The translations under genes were made by a program, and so were the position numbers. From assembly GCA_036964625.1 (NCBI GenBank), contig JBALTG010000160.1, positions 1-9,718 on the forward strand: a stretch of DNA of 9,718 nt, read 5' to 3'. The DNA comes from Motiliproteus sp036964625. Lineage in GTDB: Bacteria; Pseudomonadota; Gammaproteobacteria; Pseudomonadales; Balneatricaceae. The notes under the pieces are model-generated. The model did no database searches. It saw only the letters and a list, made by a program, of their open reading frames with translations, and was not told the DNA's origin. Below are positions 6,613-9,718 of this stretch, in pieces. Positions within the stretch are counted from its first letter, which is position 1. Each line of letters opens with the position of its first letter.

Positions 6613-7209
6613 TTAGCTCATAAAGATACTGACCACTGTGCTGCTGAGTAGCAAGCCCATCGCTCTATTAAAACCCACCTGATAGCGCTCGTTGGCTAAT
6701 ACTTTTCGAATCAAATGGCCGATTGCAGCCCAGGCGCCAACCCCGATGAAGCAGACCACAAAAGAGATAAGACAAAATGCCAACAGATACAGTGTGGTGG
6801 GCGAATTAGCCACCACAAACAGGCTGACGCCCGACATGGAAACCAACCAGGCCTTGGGGTTCAGCCCCTGCGCCAGTGCGCCCTGTAATAAGCTAGGGGG
6901 GCTTTTTTCAATCGCGGTGTCAGCATCCAGCGGCTTGGCCGTGGCGATCTGGTACGACATATACAGCAGGAAGGCGCCTCCAATATACTGCAACGTCGCG
7001 GTTATCTGTGGGTAAGCAGCCAGCACCTCATTCAGGCCCATACCGACCAGAAAAACGATCAGGGTATAGGCGATCGTCGCGCCTAAGACATGCGGCAGCG
7101 CGCGGATAAAGCCAAAATTGGCCCCGGCTCCGGTCGCAATGATGTTAACGGGCCCTGGCGAAATTGACCCGATCAGTGCAAAGATAAACATCGAAAAAAA
7201 TACAGACAA
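6613..7209 (-). CDS. LysE/RhtB-family amino acid exporter
   Basis: A 198-residue inner-membrane protein with about six hydrophobic segments, the usual size for this family of amino acid or small-metabolite exporters. Signature motifs are ISPGPVN (16-22) near the first membrane helix and QGLNPKAWLVS (114-124). The TTG at 7209 is chosen because GGGAG lies about 7-10 bases upstream and gives the standard few residues before the first helix; an ATG at 7191 would truncate that helix. It is the first gene of a minus-strand operon with the AraC-type regulator. A TATACT -10-like element (7228-7233 on the plus strand) precedes it without a good -35. The exported substrate cannot be assigned. Confidence 0.9.
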   Translation of the reverse strand: MSVFFSMFIFALIGSISPGPVNIIATGAGANFGFIRALPHVLGATIAYTLIVFLVGMGLNEVLAAYPQITATLQYIGGAFLLYMSYQIATAKPLDADTAIEKSPPSLLQGALAQGLNPKAWLVSMSGVSLFVVANSPTTLYLLAFCLISFVVCFIGVGAWAAIGHLIRKVLANERYQVGFNRAMGLLLSSTVVSIFMS

Positions 7210-7318
7210 GGTACAGCTCCCGGAAAAAGTATAGCGACCTGCGAGGGTAGACGCAGTGCTCGGTCAGGTATTGAACAAAATTGCGCCAGACTAATCGTGG
7301 CCGAAGGAGAAAAAAAGC

Positions 7319-7345
7319 TATAACCATTAGAACCAAATGGTCATA
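7319..7345. promoter_or_regulatory. Inverted repeat, possible operator in the exporter/cytochrome intergenic region
   Basis: Arms 7319-7328 (tataaccatt) and 7336-7345 (aatggtcata) pair at nine of ten positions around a 7-bp spacer. It lies about 110 bp upstream of both the exporter start and the cytochrome start. The size and symmetry suit a dimeric repressor or activator site; which protein binds is unknown. Confidence 0.4.
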
Positions 7346-7382
7346 AGTTTGTCACATAGCTTGCGGATCAAGTCTTGGCGCA

Positions 7383-7434
7383 CTTAGGTGGCTAGGCCTT
7401 AGGTAGCAAGGACGATATTTCTAAGGGGATATCG
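7383..7434. promoter_or_regulatory. Direct repeat plus inverted repeat upstream of the cytochrome gene
   Basis: The direct repeat cttaggtggct (7383-7393) and cttaggtagca (7398-7408) matches at 9 of 11 positions with a 15-bp period. Next comes a perfect 6-bp inverted repeat, cgatat (7413-7418) and atatcg (7429-7434), around 10 bp. Both lie within 75 bp of the cytochrome ATG, where a promoter is expected. No confident -35/-10 pair was identified. Confidence 0.35.
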
Positions 7435-7457
7435 AAAGATTACATGGGAGATTTTAT

Positions 7458-7778
7458 ATGAAGAAGGTTCTGTTAACCGCAATGATTGGGGTGGCCATGG
7501 GCGCTCAAGTAGGTTCGGCGATGGCGGGCGATGCTCAGGCGGGAGCCTCTAAGGCTGCTTCCTGTATGGCTTGTCACGGTGCTGAAGGTGCGGCCCCGAT
7601 CATGCCCGGCTATCCTAAACTGAATGGTCAGGACGCGGTCTACCTTGAGCAGGCGCTGACAGGGTTTAAGGATGGCTCTCGAACCGGAGGTCAGGCTGCG
7701 ATGATGACGGCTCAGACAACTAGTTTGTCCGCGCAGGATATAAAAGATATAGCCGCCTACTTTGCGTCGGTGAAGTGA
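7458..7778 (+). CDS. Periplasmic class I cytochrome c (c553/c554-like)
   Basis: A small electron carrier of 106 residues. A signal peptide (about 1-23, KKVLLTAMIGVAMGAQVGSA then MA) precedes the mature GDAQAG. The heme-binding CMACH is at 36-40, following the helix GASKAAS, and the downstream PGYPKLNGQDAVYLEQALTG is typical of short cytochromes c553. The distal axial Met is probably Met82 or Met83 (GGQAAMMTAQ). The C-terminal helix SAQDIKDIAAYFASVK is standard. GGGAG sits 7 bp before the ATG. It is monocistronic and divergent from the exporter operon. Redox partners are not encoded in the window. Confidence 0.93.
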   Translation: MKKVLLTAMIGVAMGAQVGSAMAGDAQAGASKAASCMACHGAEGAAPIMPGYPKLNGQDAVYLEQALTGFKDGSRTGGQAAMMTAQTTSLSAQDIKDIAAYFASVK

Positions 7779-7835
7779 GACCTGGCCTGCAGATGTGGTG
7801 TTGTATTAAACGTCAGCAGGCTGTCTGAAGTATCC

Positions 7836-7870
7836 TTTAGGGGGGAGCAATAAGGTTTCGCCCCCCTAAA
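7836..7870. terminator. Strong hairpin downstream of the cytochrome gene
   Basis: The perfect 10-bp arms tttagggggg (7836-7845) and cccccctaaa (7861-7870) enclose a 15-base loop. It lies 57 bp past the cytochrome stop. Neither strand has a T-run after the stem, so it is at best a non-canonical terminator or an mRNA-stabilising structure. Confidence 0.4.
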
Positions 7871-8854
7871 CGGAGCCCCTCTGGGCATTCGCGCCCATGC
7901 GTCGACTGGCATAAGCCGCTTGAACCCATATCGCCGCCTCTGATAGACCCCGCGCCGAATCAGCCCCCGTCGCCATGCCACTGTTACAAGAACGAGTGTT
8001 CAGGCCTTATGTGGATCACGCTCATTCGGCAGGACAACCAACAACAGGTCCAGGGCGATCAAACCAAGTTTGGCACTACCTGGACGGCCAGCGATGACAA
8101 GTCTGAAATACAAACCTGGGAGATGCAGAACTAGACCCTATAGCGCTTGGTGCACCAGCGGGTGTGATTGCTGCTATCCGCGAGAGCCATCACACGCGAA
8201 ACTGTCTGAATTAGTTGTTGCAGTGGAGAGTGGCGCGGAATGACAGGAAAGGGCCGTACAGCAGGCATTCCCGTGACCTTACACCCTATGGGTTAATGTA
8301 CCCCACAATGGACAGACCCAAACACCCCGACTCGGCATTCCTGAGACTCGCTACAGAAGCAGCTTACGCCCATAGTGGACGCTTAATGGAGCCAGGATTG
8401 GTGCCGGTCACAGACAGCTACCGACATGAGGTTGTCACTGGGGTCTCTGGAACGAGGGTCTCCCCTCAGCCAACCAATCCCTCCCAAAACGGTCATCTGC
8501 CCTCCCGCTTGGCGCGACCATTCCATTAGCCTGGGCATAAAAAACATCGAGGCCTGAGGCTCTAAAACGTGATTAATCAGGAGGCGCTAATTAACAGCTG
8601 TTGCTCAAGAGGCAACTTATTCACTAGAGCTTGACCTGTTCAACCCAACACCATTGCCTAAGCATAGAATCCTGAAAGAATCATCACCTCTAATAAATAA
8701 TAGTTAATTCAAATGGTTGAGATAAAATCGCGACCCAGAATTACCGCTGGCATAACAATTGCTTCATCCTTGTTGGAGCACAACCAACTGCCCCAAGTTC
8801 AGACTCTTCTGGCCCCGCTAGCTCATAACCAACTAACACCAAAGGGTGATTAAA
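7871..8854. other. Gene-poor region with no convincing coding sequence
   Basis: Nearly 1 kb without a gene I can support. A 41-codon frame at 8009-8134 (+) reads like protein (VQGDQTKFGTTWTASDDKSE) but is unrecognised and short, and could be a fragment of a lost gene. A frame at 8215-8529 (+) lacks a ribosome site and its composition is not protein-like. The sequence around 8237-8275 (cggaatgac, later gcattcccg) recalls REP-like intergenic repeats. From about 8690 it is AT-rich, as expected before a promoter, but no good -35/-10 pair was found for the small peptide gene at 8855. No tRNA, rRNA or transposase signature was seen. Confidence 0.5.
8144..8198. repeat. Two adjacent hairpins in the gene-poor region
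   Basis: The first hairpin (8144-8160) has cgc and gcg flanking the perfect palindrome tggtgcacca, with one bulged T. The second has gtgtgat (8162-8168) and atcacac (8189-8195) closed further by gcg pairs with one bulge, and a 20-base loop. The two share the gcg at 8158-8160 and so may be alternatives. Confidence 0.45.
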
Positions 8855-9049
8855 ATGACTCAGTTAAAAATCAACGACTTGAATCACGAACTGGAGATGA
8901 AGGATCTTTCTAAGATTAAGGGTGGATATACCCCCAATCCCTTTGGCCCCTATCCGCCTCGTCCGTTTCCTTGGCCGCCAAGGTTTATGAACATGGCGTC
9001 GAAGGTCCGCCTACAGAAACTTAAGCGTAATCTGCTGCTGAGGCGTTAA
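8855..9049 (+). CDS. Putative double-glycine leader peptide precursor (RiPP/bacteriocin-like)
   Basis: A 64-residue peptide in three parts. Residues 1-24 form a charged leader (QLKINDLNHELEMKDLSKIK then GG) of the type cut after Gly-Gly by peptidase-containing ABC transporters; the pattern I-N-D-L...E-L...L-x-x-I-x-GG is known from small precursor families. Residues 25-44 (YTPNPFGPYPPRPFPWPPRF) hold nine Pro and six aromatics. The tail 45-64 has seven Lys/Arg, with KVRLQKLKRNLLLRR able to form a cationic amphipathic helix. There is no Cys and few Ser/Thr after the GG, so lanthionine or disulfide chemistry is unlikely. The ATG at 8855 is preferred over a GTG at 8846, since agggtg would then be the ribosome site. 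A terminator begins 8 bp after the stop, so the gene is transcribed alone. No transporter, modifying enzyme or immunity gene is visible. Function is inferred. Confidence 0.7.
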   Translation: MTQLKINDLNHELEMKDLSKIKGGYTPNPFGPYPPRPFPWPPRFMNMASKVRLQKLKRNLLLRR

Positions 9050-9057
9050 ACCGGAAA

Positions 9058-9097
9058 CGCGTACATTGCTACTCAGCAATGTACGCGCCATTTTTTT
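9058..9097 (+). terminator. Rho-independent terminator of the small peptide gene
   Basis: A perfect 13-bp stem (cgcgtacattgct at 9058-9070 with agcaatgtacgcg at 9075-9087) and loop actc is followed by cca and seven T (9091-9097). It starts 8 bp after the stop at 9049. It is the clearest terminator in the window. Confidence 0.92.
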
Positions 9098-9453
9098 ATA
9101 AGAGCAATACATGCCTGATAACGCCTGTTTTATACACTCGGTAGGTACATAGATGGAATGACCCTTCACTGTGTTTGATCACCCTACGCCGTTACCAAGC
9201 GCTCAAGACAGCAGAATCAGTGTCTGCTTTATCGATCCTGATAAGCCGGATAAATTGCTGAGTTTGCTGACCCCAAGTAACAGCAAAGGGTCGAGTCTTA
9301 CCACTGCCGGTTTCCCGATGCAGTGTCCGCTAACGAGAAACGGGCCTGACGTTGTGCCTTCGGACTGCTCGGTCAATCAGACCAGCTTTATGACTTGTTC
9401 TTTGGTATGACCAGATCCTGTTGCCCGCTAAGTCCATAAAGGAGCAATAATAT
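9098..9453. other. Intergenic region without a supported gene
   Basis: An open frame from a GTG at 9171 to 9410 (+, 79 codons) has no ribosome site and no recognisable motif, so it is left uncalled. No hairpin of note was seen, and no promoter was identified for the candidate small gene at 9454. Confidence 0.45.
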
Positions 9454-9663
9454 TTGACTGTGTTATATGATTATTTAGACGCAGATGGGGCGGGGTCGCT
9501 GTGTCACCACGAGATCAGGACCGGGATGCTCTCCGTGAATCGTCATAACCTTGCGGCGCTGCAATGGTGCAGGCATCCGACTGCCGCTTTGTGTCTGAAC
9601 CTTACAACGCCTTCCAGCTTGAGTCTCTCTCTGTTTTTCTTGGAATGTGATTTTCGTTATTAA
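9454..9663 (+). CDS. Possible small protein with a strong ribosome binding site
   Basis: A 69-codon frame starts at a TTG, 9 bp after AAAGGAG (9438-9444), the strongest Shine-Dalgarno sequence in this half of the window. The product is not recognised. Residues 9-20 (DADGAGSLCHHE) fit the EF-hand loop pattern at positions 1, 3, 6, 8 and 12, but one such match in a short frame can arise by chance. The C-terminal part (TTPSSLSLSLFFLECDFRY) is low in complexity and hydrophobic. There is no signal peptide and no Gly-Gly leader. The stop lies inside a palindrome. It may be a chance frame. Confidence 0.3.
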   Translation: MTVLYDYLDADGAGSLCHHEIRTGMLSVNRHNLAALQWCRHPTAALCLNLTTPSSLSLSLFFLECDFRY

Positions 9664-9677
9664 CCCGCCGGGTTAAT
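9659..9677. repeat. Perfect 19-bp palindrome near the right edge
   Basis: attaacccg and cgggttaat form 9-bp arms around a single C at 9668. It overlaps the stop of the possible small gene at 9454-9663. With no loop to speak of it is more likely a protein-binding operator than an RNA hairpin, perhaps for a gene beyond the window. No gene is visible in the last 41 bases. Confidence 0.6.
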
Positions 9678-9718
9678 GGAAGACGCAAGGATGCGTTAAT
9701 ATTGGTCGAAGACCCATG

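Noticed and set aside
8009..8134. 41-codon frame (+) with protein-like sequence
   Set aside because: Too short, weak ribosome site, no recognised family; noted under the gene-poor region as a possible gene fragment.
8215..8529. 104-codon frame (+)
   Set aside because: No ribosome site, unnatural composition, and it starts in REP-like sequence.
9171..9410. 79-codon frame from a GTG (+)
   Set aside because: No Shine-Dalgarno sequence, no motif and no recognisable homologue.
7779..9718. tRNA, insertion sequence or prophage attachment site in the sparse right-hand region
   Set aside because: No tRNA T-loop signature, no transposase or integrase motif and no flanking terminal inverted repeats were found by reading both strands.

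Overview
The window looks like a chromosomal stretch of a free-living Gammaproteobacterium. RsuA, an RsmC/RlmG-type methyltransferase, an OmpR/EnvZ-like pair, an AraC/LysE pair and a soluble class I cytochrome c all resemble proteins of that class. The genus cannot be told from the sequence. Coding is dense and GC-rich over about the first 7.8 kb and then becomes sparse.

Layout. Positions 1-360 (+) are the 3' end of a glutamate dehydrogenase family gene. Its stop codon lies inside a degenerate 18-bp tandem repeat (353-441). Next come two RNA-modification genes in the same direction: rsuA (496-1239) and a class I methyltransferase of the RsmC/RlmG type (1287-2369). A 74-bp sequence is tandemly duplicated at 2370-2517, and the second copy supplies the last codons and stop of a convergent histidine kinase. 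The kinase (2503-3906, -) and its OmpR-like response regulator (3906-4625, -) overlap by one base and form an operon. The regulator gene carries a run of ten G in its wing codons. Divergent from it is a secreted, histidine-rich helical protein (4916-5566, +) with a near-consensus CRP/Vfr-type site just upstream and a clear terminator downstream.

An AraC-family regulator (5761-6597, -) and a LysE/RhtB-type exporter (6613-7209, -) form a second minus-strand operon, probably a small export system controlled by its own regulator. Its upstream region is shared with a divergent periplasmic cytochrome c (7458-7778, +) and holds several inverted and direct repeats that could be operators.

From about 7780 to the end there are only small genes. 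The standout is a 64-codon gene (8855-9049, +). It encodes a leader ending in Gly-Gly, a proline/aromatic-rich segment and a strongly cationic tail, and is followed at once by a perfect 13-bp-stem terminator. It looks like an orphan precursor of a ribosomally made, exported peptide (RiPP or bacteriocin-like, with a core resembling proline-rich antimicrobial peptides). No modification or transport partner lies in the window. A second possible small gene (9454-9663) has a strong Shine-Dalgarno sequence but an unrecognised product, and its stop lies in a perfect 19-bp palindrome. The rest of the right-hand region holds hairpins and decayed-looking sequence without convincing genes.
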